The notes beneath the pieces were generated by a model, which saw only the letters and a list, made by a program, of their open reading frames with translations, was not told where the DNA came from and ran no database searches. The translations under genes and the position numbers were made by a program. A stretch of 42,758 nt of DNA, taken from positions 1 to 42,758 of IMG/VR virus record IMGVR_UViG_3300005337_000029; one strand, given 5' to 3'. Positions 24,234-32,500 of the stretch are shown piece by piece (positions within the stretch are counted from its first letter, which is position 1; each line of letters starts with the position of its first letter). This DNA comes from a virus.

Positions 24234-24713
24234 ATGCAGAAGCTCACCGACAAGAAGGCCGCTCGTGTGGCCGTTGCCGCTGTCGCCGGTCTGGGGATCG
24301 TCATCGCGACGTTGCTGGCCATGCTGTTCATGACCTCGGCGAACCGCGACGCGGGCAACATCGAGGCGCCGGGGATGACCCCGAGGACTACCACGACAGT
24401 CGTGGCCGTGCAGCAATCGCTCGACGGTCAGTGGGTGGCCGAGAACAACGGCATCAAGATGACGGCTACCGTGGCGCACGACACGATCTCGGTCGAGCTG
24501 GTGAACAACGACACCACGATCAACTTCTGGGACGGATCGTTCGAGTCGTTCGCCCAGGTCGGCGACGTCATCGGGTCCGTCAGGACGACCGCCGACGGCA
24601 CCATCATGGTCTCCTCCGACCAGGAGAAGACGTTCATCGTGGGCGACGGGACCATCTCCTTCGACTTGTCGTTCATGGGGGTCACCAAGCACATCAAGGC
24701 CACCCATGTCTAG
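24234..24713 (+). CDS. Membrane-anchored extracellular beta protein
   Basis: This 159-residue protein has an N-terminal membrane helix (about 11-33, VAVAAVAGLGIVIATLLAMLF) after a basic start (MQKLTDKKAAR). A Thr-rich linker follows, then about 95 residues of alternating beta strands with little charge (GIKMTATVAHDTISVEL, TIMVSSDQEKTFIVGDGTISFDL). The shape is a surface-exposed, anchored beta domain, as in some superinfection-exclusion proteins. The family is not recognised. GC use is higher than that of its neighbours. Confidence 0.6.
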   Translation: MQKLTDKKAARVAVAAVAGLGIVIATLLAMLFMTSANRDAGNIEAPGMTPRTTTTVVAVQQSLDGQWVAENNGIKMTATVAHDTISVELVNNDTTINFWDGSFESFAQVGDVIGSVRTTADGTIMVSSDQEKTFIVGDGTISFDLSFMGVTKHIKATHV

Positions 24714-24741
24714 ACCCCGTCACCTCGCGAAGGAGATCCAC

Positions 24742-24843
24742 ATGCTGAAAGTACGGGTGTGGGTGGCAATCGCCATCGCCGTTGTCATGTCAGCCGAAGT
24801 GGGTATTGCTCTCGCGGTGATCGCCAAGATCTTCGCCAGATAG
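24742..24843 (+). CDS. 33-residue membrane peptide
   Basis: This 33-residue ORF starts at an ATG after GAAGGAGA. It has a basic start (MLKVRVW) and one hydrophobic helix (VAIAIAVVMSAEVGIALAVI). It is located between the anchored beta protein and the DUF6353-like gene. A stable role is likely only because the ORF is well spaced with a good ribosome-binding site. Confidence 0.5.
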   Translation: MLKVRVWVAIAIAVVMSAEVGIALAVIAKIFAR

Positions 24844-24855
24844 AAAGAAGTGACC

Positions 24856-25641
24856 ATGAATCTAAAACCGTTCTTCAAGACCGCGCAGAAGTTCGTCACC
24901 GACAATTCCCCGGGAATCCTGACGGGTCTTGCGGTGGCGGGAACGGTGACGACTGCGATTCTGACGGGTAAGGCGGCATATTCTGCAGCATTGAAGATCG
25001 AGATCGCTCGATTTCGTACGGATGAGGATGGAAACTTTACAGCAGGGGTTCTGGCTAGCTCAATCCCTGCCAAGGAAAAATTCGAACTCGTCTGGAAGGA
25101 ATTCATCCCTGCAGCAGTGACTGGCGCCGCCACAGTCACCTGCATCGTCGGTGCGACTCACATCAGCACGCGCCGGGCGGCAGCGATGGCGGCCGCTTTC
25201 AAGCTCTCTGAGGAACTCGCGAACGAGTACAAGGAGAGGGTCGTCCAGCATTTGGGCGCCCAGAAGGAAGAGAAGATGCGAGCCGAGCTCGCGAAAAATC
25301 GCATGGACCGCACGCCCGGCGCCGACACGATCATCATCGTGGGGCCGGAGGTCCTGTTCCACGATGCGTTGTCCGGACGCTTCTTCAAGGGCGAGGTCGA
25401 AAAGATCAAGGCTGCGGTCAACGAGATCAATCACCAGATCAACAACTTCTACCACGCGTCATTGACCGAGTTCTACGAGAAGATCGGTCTCTCGGGAACC
25501 ATTTTCTCCGACGAGGTCGGCTGGAACTCCGACGAACTTCTCGACGTGAAGTACGCCGCGACGCTCCTGGACGACGGGCGACCGGCCATTTCCATCGAAT
25601 TCCGCACCGTGCCCATCCGCGGTTACGACCGCTGTCAGTAA
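24856..25641 (+). CDS. DUF6353-like membrane protein, copy 1
   Basis: The ATG at 24856 gives 261 residues; a GTG at 24850 is possible. Two membrane segments lie at about 20-40 (GILTGLAVAGTVTTAILTGKAA) and about 85-110 (AAVTGAATVTCIVGATHIS). They precede a long charged helix (ELANEYKERVVQHLGAQKEEKM) and a globular C-terminus with FHDALSGRFFKGEVEKIKAAVNEINHQ and EKIGLSGTIFSDEVGWN. I recall this architecture as DUF6353, found in Firmicutes phages and prophages. The function is unknown. A related protein is encoded at 27313. Confidence 0.7.
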   Translation: MNLKPFFKTAQKFVTDNSPGILTGLAVAGTVTTAILTGKAAYSAALKIEIARFRTDEDGNFTAGVLASSIPAKEKFELVWKEFIPAAVTGAATVTCIVGATHISTRRAAAMAAAFKLSEELANEYKERVVQHLGAQKEEKMRAELAKNRMDRTPGADTIIIVGPEVLFHDALSGRFFKGEVEKIKAAVNEINHQINNFYHASLTEFYEKIGLSGTIFSDEVGWNSDELLDVKYAATLLDDGRPAISIEFRTVPIRGYDRCQ

Positions 25642-25650
25642 GGGACCAGC

Positions 25651-26187
25651 ATGTTCAAGAAGACCATCACGTTCACGGACTTCAACGGCGACACGCAGAC
25701 GAAGGACTTCTACTTCCACCTCTCGAAGGCCGAATTGGCCGCCATGGGCGCCGGTGGCGACGCCATGATGTCCCGGATCCAGCGCATCATCGATGCCAAG
25801 GACGGCTTGGCGATCCTCGAGGAGTACCGCAATCTCATCAGGCTGGCGTGCGGCGTGCGATCCGAGGACGGCCAGCGGTTCATCAAGACGCCCGAGACGC
25901 AGAGCGACCTGCTCGATTCGCCGGCGTTCGACGAGCTGCTAATGGAGCTGTTCACAACCACCACGGCAGCCACGGAGTTCATCGAGCAGTTGGTGCCAAA
26001 GAAGATGCTCAAGGAGATGACGGCGACCGCTGAGAAGGCAATCGATCCGTTCGTTGAGACCGACCGCCGAACGCACAGCTCGGACGACAACCGGCCCGCG
26101 TGGCTCAAGGAGGGACGCACTCCGACGCACGCTGATCTGGTCAAGATGACCCCTGAACAGCTGCGCGAGGTGTTCCCCACCAAGTAG
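25651..26187 (+). CDS. Conserved phage protein, tail-chaperone-like
   Basis: This 178-residue protein starts FKKTITFTDFNGDTQTKDFYF and continues HLSKAELAAMGAGGDAM, then LIRLACGVRSEDGQRFIKTPE and a helical FDELLMELFTTTTAATEFIEQL. I recall this arrangement in a common Firmicutes siphophage family of unknown function; some annotations call it a tail assembly chaperone. The C-terminal 50 residues are charged and disordered (HADLVKMTPEQLREVF). It is not beside tail genes here, so the chaperone name is doubtful. Confidence 0.6.
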   Translation: MFKKTITFTDFNGDTQTKDFYFHLSKAELAAMGAGGDAMMSRIQRIIDAKDGLAILEEYRNLIRLACGVRSEDGQRFIKTPETQSDLLDSPAFDELLMELFTTTTAATEFIEQLVPKKMLKEMTATAEKAIDPFVETDRRTHSSDDNRPAWLKEGRTPTHADLVKMTPEQLREVFPTK

Positions 26188-26195
26188 ACGTGCAC

Positions 26196-26290
26196 TGTGA
26201 GGGGATTCGCGAGGTGCCCGGTCTCACACCTATTCCAGTCGCGAATCTCGAACGACCGCTGTGAAACCCCGAGTAACAGGCGCCCTCACA
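26196..26290 (+). ncRNA. Possible three-way-junction RNA
   Basis: TGTGAGGG (26196-26203) pairs perfectly with CCCTCACA (26283-26290). Inside, GATTCGCGA (26204-26212) pairs with TCGCGAATC (26239-26247) above a further GGTG/CACC stem. A third weaker stem is around CGCTGT/ACAGGCG (about 26257-26282). This fits a folded RNA or nested terminator in the untranslated gap before leader D. The structure was read by eye only. Confidence 0.5.
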
Positions 26291-26297
26291 CCCCTAC

Positions 26298-26328
26298 TCG
26301 CAAGATTTACATGCCTAGTAATGAGACC
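26298..26328 (+). promoter_or_regulatory. Leader repeat D
   Basis: This copy has CATGCC in place of CATGGC and TTT in the variable triplet. It lies directly after the nested inverted repeats and 20 bases before the GTG at 26349. Confidence 0.75.
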
Positions 26329-26348
26329 CCCGCTGAAAGGAACACTTC

Positions 26349-26612
26349 GTGAAGAAGATTGAAATCCTGAAGAAGGCCGTATCCCTCGTTGTGGGGATCG
26401 GAACTGCCAAGATCGTCCACGACTTCATCGAACGCAATGTCGACACCGAGTCCGTTTACCAGAAGGTAACCGTGACCGCTGCCAGCACTGCGATCGGTGG
26501 CGCCGTGGCCGAACTGACCCAGCAGTATACCGATCGCCAGATCGACGAGATCGCGACCTTCGTTCAGAAGATCATGAATCGAGAGAACTCCACCGAGATC
26601 ACCGAGGACTGA
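26349..26612 (+). CDS. Small membrane-associated protein after leader D
   Basis: This 87-residue protein starts at a GTG after GAAAGGAAC. It has a basic start (MKKIEILKKA), a weakly hydrophobic helix (VSLVVGIGTAKIVHDFI), a second Ala/Thr-rich helix (VTVTAASTAIGGAVAELT) and an acidic end. It may be a peripheral or two-helix membrane protein. Hairpin H3 overlaps its stop codon. Confidence 0.6.
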   Translation: MKKIEILKKAVSLVVGIGTAKIVHDFIERNVDTESVYQKVTVTAASTAIGGAVAELTQQYTDRQIDEIATFVQKIMNRENSTEITED

Positions 26613-26650
26613 GAACCATAAACGCCTGAAACATGGCGTTTAGGTTTTCG
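26611..26650 (+). terminator. Two-stem hairpin H3
   Basis: The outer stem GAGAACC (26611-26617) pairs with GGTTTTC (26643-26649, one G-U), and the inner stem AAACGCC (26620-26626) pairs with GGCGTTT (26635-26641). It is the longest of the family and ends GGTTTTCG. Confidence 0.7.
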
Positions 26651-26664
26651 CAGAAAAGAGGGTC

Positions 26665-27297
26665 ATGCCCGAATTTCCGAGCAATTCCAAGATGAACCAC
26701 CCGCCGAAGACGCCCGAGAAGATCGTCGAACAGGTGGTGATGGGGGAGGTCACGTCGAGGAAGAAGCCGCTCGGTCGGCGACTCCGAGAGATCTTCATCG
26801 GCGGAGATAGCAAGAGCGTCGTGGGATACGTGTTCTCCGAAGTGTTGGTGCCGCAAGCCAAGGATATGCTGAACGAGATGGTCAGCACTGGTTTCGAGCG
26901 TCTCATCTACGGCGAGAACCGACCGCGGCGCCCAGGAGGCCATCGGCCCACAGTCAGCCCGGGTCCCACGAATTACACACGCTACGCCGATCGTGGCAAC
27001 AACCCCATTGGGCGCCACAGTGCTTCGGATCGCCAGCCCAATGCGTCTGTCAGGACGCAGTCCATCGACGATATTCTGTTCGCTACCCGGCCGGAAGCGG
27101 ACACTGTCGTCGACCGAATGTACGACATCCTCGAGAACTACGACGCCGTCACCGTGCAAGATCTGCACAGTCTGATCGGGTGGTCGTCGACGTACACGGA
27201 CCAGAAGTGGGGCTGGACCGAGCTGCACGGACTCGAGGTCCGCCGAGTTCGTGACGGATACAGTCTCACCCTTCCCAAGACCACTGCCCTCGACTGA
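26665..27297 (+). CDS. Conserved phage protein (SVxGYxFSxVLVP family)
   Basis: This 210-residue protein starts MPEFPSNSKMNHPPKT. It continues VEQVVMGEVTSRKKPLGRRLREIFIGGD, then VVGYVFSEVLVPQAKDMLNEMV. A disordered Gly/Arg/Ser/Tyr middle follows. The C-terminus has SIDDILFATRPEADTVVDRM, VTVQDLHSLIGW and KWGWTELHGLEVRRVRDGY. I recall the same pattern, including the final WTxLxxxxVxRVRDGYxLxLP, in a widespread Firmicutes phage family. The function is unknown. It probably works with the membrane-module proteins around it. Confidence 0.6.
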   Translation: MPEFPSNSKMNHPPKTPEKIVEQVVMGEVTSRKKPLGRRLREIFIGGDSKSVVGYVFSEVLVPQAKDMLNEMVSTGFERLIYGENRPRRPGGHRPTVSPGPTNYTRYADRGNNPIGRHSASDRQPNASVRTQSIDDILFATRPEADTVVDRMYDILENYDAVTVQDLHSLIGWSSTYTDQKWGWTELHGLEVRRVRDGYSLTLPKTTALD

Positions 27298-27312
27298 AAG
27301 TAAGGACCAGTC

Positions 27313-28242
27313 ATGAAGCTTGTTCCCAACGCGGTCTCCAGCAAGTTCGGACGCCAGCTGCTGCATTTGCAGAAGTCCTCCCCCAAGCTCATGTTCGCCG
27401 TCGGCATCACCGGCGTCGTGGCCAGCACGGCTCTGGCCTGCAGGGCCACCCTGAAGCTCAGCGACACGCTCGAGAACATCGACACCCTGCGGGAGAACGC
27501 GCAGGAGCTGAACGACAGGTGGCACCTCGGTCAGGAGGCCGGCGTCGACGCGGTCGAGGACTACGACGACAAGAAGTACGCGCACGACCTGGCCGTCCTC
27601 AAGGCCAAGGCGGTTCTCGACATCGCGAAGCTGTACGCTCCGGCCGCCGGCGTGATGATCATGTCGATCGCACTGCTGACCGGGTCGCACGTCACGTTGA
27701 ACCGCCGGAACGCCTCGCTGACCGCGGCCTACGCGTCCGTCGACCAGGCGTTCTCGAAGTACCGCGACCGGGTCGTCGCCCAGTTGGGCAAGGATGCCGA
27801 CGACGAGTTTCGCTACGGTGCCACGTCGGTCGACGAAACCGTGGTGGGTGAGGACGGCAAGAAGAAGACCGTCCAGCGGGCCCGCGTTTCCCCCGAGGGA
27901 CACTCGCAGTACGCGCGCTTCTTCGACAAGCTGAACTCGCAGTGGCAGAGCAACCCGGAGTACAACCGGGCGTTCCTGCAGTGCCAGCAGCAGTTCGCCA
28001 ACGAGAAGCTGCGGATGCGGGGCCACCTGTTCCTGAACGAGGTGTACGACGCGCTGGGGATGGAGCGGACCCAGGCCGGCGCCGTCGTGGGCTGGGTCAT
28101 CAGCAAGGAGGGCGACAACTTCGTCGACTTCGGGATCTTCGACGACATCACCAACCCCCGCGTGCGCGATTTCGTGAACGGCCTCGAGGACTCGATCCTG
28201 CTCGACTTCAACGTCGACGGCGTGATCTACGACAAGATCTGA
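27313..28242 (+). CDS. DUF6353-like membrane protein, copy 2
   Basis: This 309-residue protein has the same plan as the gene at 24856: a hydrophobic segment SPKLMFAVGITGVVASTALACRATLKL (about 23-49), a helical linker, a second hydrophobic segment YAPAAGVMIMSIALLTGSHVTLNRRNASL, then a coiled helix (DQAFSKYRDRVVAQLG). The C-terminus contains GHLFLNEVYDALGMERTQAGAVVGW and FVDFGIFDD. It is likely a membrane-anchored protein with a large cytoplasmic domain. Codon GC is clearly higher than in copy 1. The function is unknown. Confidence 0.7.
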   Translation: MKLVPNAVSSKFGRQLLHLQKSSPKLMFAVGITGVVASTALACRATLKLSDTLENIDTLRENAQELNDRWHLGQEAGVDAVEDYDDKKYAHDLAVLKAKAVLDIAKLYAPAAGVMIMSIALLTGSHVTLNRRNASLTAAYASVDQAFSKYRDRVVAQLGKDADDEFRYGATSVDETVVGEDGKKKTVQRARVSPEGHSQYARFFDKLNSQWQSNPEYNRAFLQCQQQFANEKLRMRGHLFLNEVYDALGMERTQAGAVVGWVISKEGDNFVDFGIFDDITNPRVRDFVNGLEDSILLDFNVDGVIYDKI

Positions 28243-28255
28243 AGGGGTCAGACCG

Positions 28256-28981
28256 ATGAGGATCAAGCCCCTGTTGACTGTGAGTGCTGCCAGCCTTATC
28301 TCATTGGGCGTTGGCGGCATTCTCGGCTACAAGATCGCCGAACGGAATCTCGCGCTGCGCTTCGAAGAGCGCTTGCATCACGAGGTTGCTGCCTCGACCG
28401 CGTACTACGAGCACATGAACTTGAGGGAGAAGAAGTTTGACACTCCCGAGGAGGCGGCCGCGGCTCTGATCAAGCCGGGAACTGTCTTGACGGAGACTCA
28501 GGTTCCGGAGACGACCGAACGGGAACGAGTCGCCTACCACAAGATCGTGCAGGCCGAGAATTACACCTCGGAGGATGAGGTGAAGGATCCCGAGGACGCC
28601 ATGGCTCTCGAGATCATGTTCCCCACGCCCGATCCGGACGTGCTGCTGAGAAACAACGTCTTCTCGAACAAACCGCACGTGCTGACCCAGGAGGAGTTCA
28701 TCGAGAACGATTCCAACTGGAACCAGAGCACACTCACATGGTACGTGATCGATAAGGTTCTGGCCGACGAGCGCGACCAGGTCATCGAGGACGTCGAGGG
28801 CACGGTCGGGTCGGAGAACCTCGCGCTGTTCGGCCAGGGTTCTAGCGACGACAACATCGTCCATATCCGGAACCCGCACTTGCAGTTGGAGTTCGAAGTG
28901 CTGCGGCACGAAGGCTCGTACAGCCGTGAGGTTCTCGGCCTCGACGAGGATCCGCCGCAGAGACCCAGCGGTCGTAGCTAG
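28256..28981 (+). CDS. Conserved single-pass membrane protein
   Basis: This 241-residue protein has an N-terminal membrane helix (about 7-26, LTVSAASLISLGVGGILGYKI). An acidic variable middle follows. The C-terminal part, about 140-225, reads VLTQEEFIENDSNWNQSTLTWYVIDKVLADERDQVIEDVEGTVGSENLALFGQGSSDDNIVHIRNPHLQLEFEVL in sections. The pattern (PxEFxE...TLTYYxDxVLxDExDExIxDVExxVG) is familiar from Firmicutes phage proteins beside DUF6353. The function is unknown; it is likely a partner of the two DUF6353-like proteins. Confidence 0.65.
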   Translation: MRIKPLLTVSAASLISLGVGGILGYKIAERNLALRFEERLHHEVAASTAYYEHMNLREKKFDTPEEAAAALIKPGTVLTETQVPETTERERVAYHKIVQAENYTSEDEVKDPEDAMALEIMFPTPDPDVLLRNNVFSNKPHVLTQEEFIENDSNWNQSTLTWYVIDKVLADERDQVIEDVEGTVGSENLALFGQGSSDDNIVHIRNPHLQLEFEVLRHEGSYSREVLGLDEDPPQRPSGRS

Positions 28982-29511
28982 TGACCCCCGGGACTCTTGA
29001 CGACCAATATCTGTACTGGCTGTACAGTCTGGTAGCGGACGTCAGGACTCGGAAAGGCCCTCGCACGTACTGGAACCTGTTCAGGAAGCTCTTCAAGACT
29101 GAGTTCACCTGGTTTGTTCCGCACGATGACAACAGAGCTGAAGATGGCCGGGAGCTCCGCGCAGAATGGGCGTCACTGCAGGACGTCCATGTGGATCCGA
29201 ATTGGGCGGAGCTCGGTTGTTCGTTCCTCGAGATGTTGATCGGATTGGCTCGTCGGCTGGAGTTCATGACGGATCAAGATGTGGTGTTTTGGTTCTGGCA
29301 TCTCATCGGGAACTTAGGGCTTCTGGGTCACAACGACAGATGTAGATTCATGGACGAGGATATCGAGGCCCGTACGTCCGCTGTGATCTGGCGGACGTAC
29401 GATCGTCATGGCGAAGGAGGTTTGTTTCCTCTCCGTAATACCCGAATCGATCAACGCAAGGTCGAATTGTGGTATCAACTCAACAGTTACGTCATTGAGA
29501 ACGAGCGTTAG
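28981..29511 (+). CDS. Conserved helical phage protein, unknown
   Basis: This 176-residue soluble protein starts at a GTG overlapping the previous stop (TAGTG). It contains FRKLFKTEFTWFVPHDDNRAEDGRELR, a conserved FLEMLIGLARRLEFM, VFWFWHLIGNLGLLGHND and a closing RKVELWYQLNSYV. I recall this set in a Firmicutes phage family just upstream of the replication gene. The composition is aromatic-rich and helical. There is no membrane helix and no known catalytic motif. Confidence 0.65.
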   Translation: MTPGTLDDQYLYWLYSLVADVRTRKGPRTYWNLFRKLFKTEFTWFVPHDDNRAEDGRELRAEWASLQDVHVDPNWAELGCSFLEMLIGLARRLEFMTDQDVVFWFWHLIGNLGLLGHNDRCRFMDEDIEARTSAVIWRTYDRHGEGGLFPLRNTRIDQRKVELWYQLNSYVIENER

Positions 29512-29516
29512 GGGGA

Positions 29517-32500
29517 GTGGTGGACTTCTATAAAGCGCAAGTTGACGAGAAGAAAGACGGAAGTCTTATTCTCTCCCCCAACTTCGTTGTCGGAAAATCG
29601 AAAGACCTGATGGTGCGAGGACATTCGTTCTACGCCGTCTGGGATGAGGAAGCGGGATTGTGGTCTACGGACGAGTACGACGTCGCTCGTCTTGTTGATC
29701 AGGAACTGCGTGAATACGCTGAGCAACACGCTCAAGGCGCGAAGATCATGACGATGTACGATTTCAAGAGCAAGTCGTGGATTAGCTATCGTCAATTCAT
29801 CAGCAGCATCGGTGACAATTCTCACCAGCTGGATGATCACTTGACGTTCGCCAACCAAGAAGTCAAGCGTTCCGATTACGTCAGCAAGCGATTGTCGTAT
29901 TCCCTGGCGCCAGGCGACTACTCGGCATGGGACGAACTGATCGGGACGCTCTACTCGGTTGAGGAGAGGAGGAAAATCGAATGGGCGATCGGCTCAATAG
30001 TCTCGGGGGATTCGAAGAAGATCCAGAAGTTCTTCGTGTTCTACGGGAAACCTGGATCTGGCAAGAGTACTGTTATGTCGATTGTCGAGAAACTCTTCGC
30101 TGGATATACGGCGACTTTCGAAGCGAAAGCTCTTGGTTCGAACAACGGTTCCTTCGCAACCGAGGCTTTTCGATCCAATCCTTTGGTGGCGATTCAGCAC
30201 GACGGGGATCTGAGCCGGATCGAGGACAACACGAAGTTGAACTCGATTGTGGCTCACGAGGATATTCTCATGAACGAGAAGTACAAGTCGAGCTACACTG
30301 GACGAGTCAATGCTTTGTTGTTTATGGGTACGAACCAACCCGTGAAGATCTCCGACGCCAAATCCGGTATCATCCGTCGATTGGTCGACATCCATCCGAC
30401 GGGCGTGTTGATTCCGTCGAACACATACAACACGCTTCTCAGCAGAATCGACTTTGAGCTGGGCGCTATCGCGCAACACTGTCTCGAAGTCTACCGCGAA
30501 TTTGGTAAGAACTACTACAATGCGTACCGCCCGACCATGATGATGTATCAAACCGACATCATCTTCAACTTCGTCGAGGCTTCGTACGAGAACTTCAAAT
30601 ATGCCCCAGGGGTCACCCTCAAACAGGCATATGACATGTACAAGGAATACTGCAGTTCCACAGGAATCGAGAAGCCACTTCCTCAGTACAAGTTCCGCGA
30701 AGAGCTGAGGAACTACTTCGACGATATGAAAGACAAGGTGGAAGTCGATGGTCACACTGTTAGGAATTATTTTACGGGCTTTAATGCGGCTGAGTTTAAA
30801 ACTGCAACGTCTAGCGATGCGGTTTTCTCATTGGTCGTGGAGGACAAAGTATCGCTTCTGGATGCAGACCTCGAAGATTCACCGGCGCAGCTATCGACTG
30901 CCGAAGGAATTCCGTCACAAGCCTGGTCGAAGGTTGAGACGACGCTGAAGGATATCGACACGAGCAAGGAGCACTACGTTCGTGTCCCGCCGAATCACAT
31001 CGTGATCGATTTCGACTTGAAGGGAGACAATGGTGTTAAGGCGCTCGCCCGTAACTTGGAAGCCGCGTCTGTCTGGCCCCCGACGTACGCCGAACTCTCC
31101 AAGTCCGGTGAAGGTGTTCATCTCCATTACCTTTACGATGGCGATGTCACTCAGCTCTCTCGCCTGTACTCCGAGGGAATTGAAGTCAAGGTATTCACTG
31201 GAAAGGCTGCACTGCGCCGTCGCCTCACCAAGTGCAATACAGTTCCCGTCGCCACAATCAACAGTGGCCTACCCCTCAAGGAGAAGTCTCCCGTGCTCGC
31301 AGCCGAGACCGTCAAGAGCGAGAAAGGTCTGCGAGACCTTATTGCTCGGAATTTCAAGAAGGAAATCCACCCCGGCACGAAGCCATCGATCGACTTCATC
31401 GCGAAGATTCTGGACGACGCCTACGCGTCCGGACTCAGCTACGACGTCACAGATCTCCGACCCAAGATTGTGGCTTTCGCCAACAACAGTACGAATCAGG
31501 CCCTTGCGTGCCTCAAGGTCGTACAGAGGATGCGTTTCTCCAGTGAGGCCGTACCTGGCGCCGTCCCAGATCCTCGCCTGTCGCCGGACGCCAAGGTCGA
31601 TGACCCCCTCGTCTTCTTCGACGTTGAGGTCTTTCCCAACCTCTTCGTGGTTTGCTGGAAATACCGAGGATCCGACACTGTTGTGCGCATGATCAATCCT
31701 TCCCCGCACGATATGGAGGTATTGTTCAAGCTGAAGTTGGTGGGTTTCAACAACCGCCGATACGATAATCACATCTGTTACGGCCGATACATGGGCTTCG
31801 ACAACAAGCAGCTGTACGAGCTGTCTCAGCGACTCATGCAAAATCGCAACGGCGCCTCGTTCGCTGCGGCCTACAATCTGTCATACGCCGATATCTGGGA
31901 CTTCTCGAGCAAGAAGCAGTCGCTCAAGAAGTTCGAGATCGAATTGGGCATCCCGCACCTCGAACTGGATCTCCCCTGGGACGAGCCGGTTCCGGAGGAT
32001 CTGTGGGAGAAGGTCACGGAATACTGCTGCAACGACGTCAATGCGACCGAAGCGACCTTCGAGGATCGCGAGCAGGACTTCGTTGCCCGGCAGATCCTTG
32101 CGGAACTCAGTGGCCTGACCGTCAATGACCCGACCGCGAAGCACACTGCCCAGATCATTTTCGAGGGCGATCGCAATCCGCAGAGTTCGTTCCTCTACAC
32201 CGACCTGACCGAAGAGTTCCCCGGCTACGAGTTCGACGCCGGCAAGAGCCACTTCATGGGTAAGGAGGTCGGCGAGGGCGGCTACGTCTACGCGGAACCG
32301 GGGATGTACGAGAACGTCGCGCTTCTCGATGTGGCGTCCATGCACCCGACATCGATCATCAAGCTCGAGATGTTCGGTCCGCGCTACACCAAGAACTACA
32401 AGGACCTGCTCGACGCTCGACTGGCGATCAAGCACCGGGACTACGCGACTGCTCGGACGATGTTGGACGGCAAGCTCGCGCCATATCTCGAGGACGAGAC

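Noticed and set aside
26196-26290. tRNA gene candidate from the 8-bp outer stem
   Set aside because: The spacing is about 95 bases, the first inner stem starts directly after the outer stem, and there is no proper anticodon arm or T-arm.
26599-28320. Minus-strand reading frame of 573 codons opposite the membrane module
   Set aside because: It spans several plus-strand genes, including their intergenic hairpin, and its composition is that of a shadow frame in GC-rich DNA.
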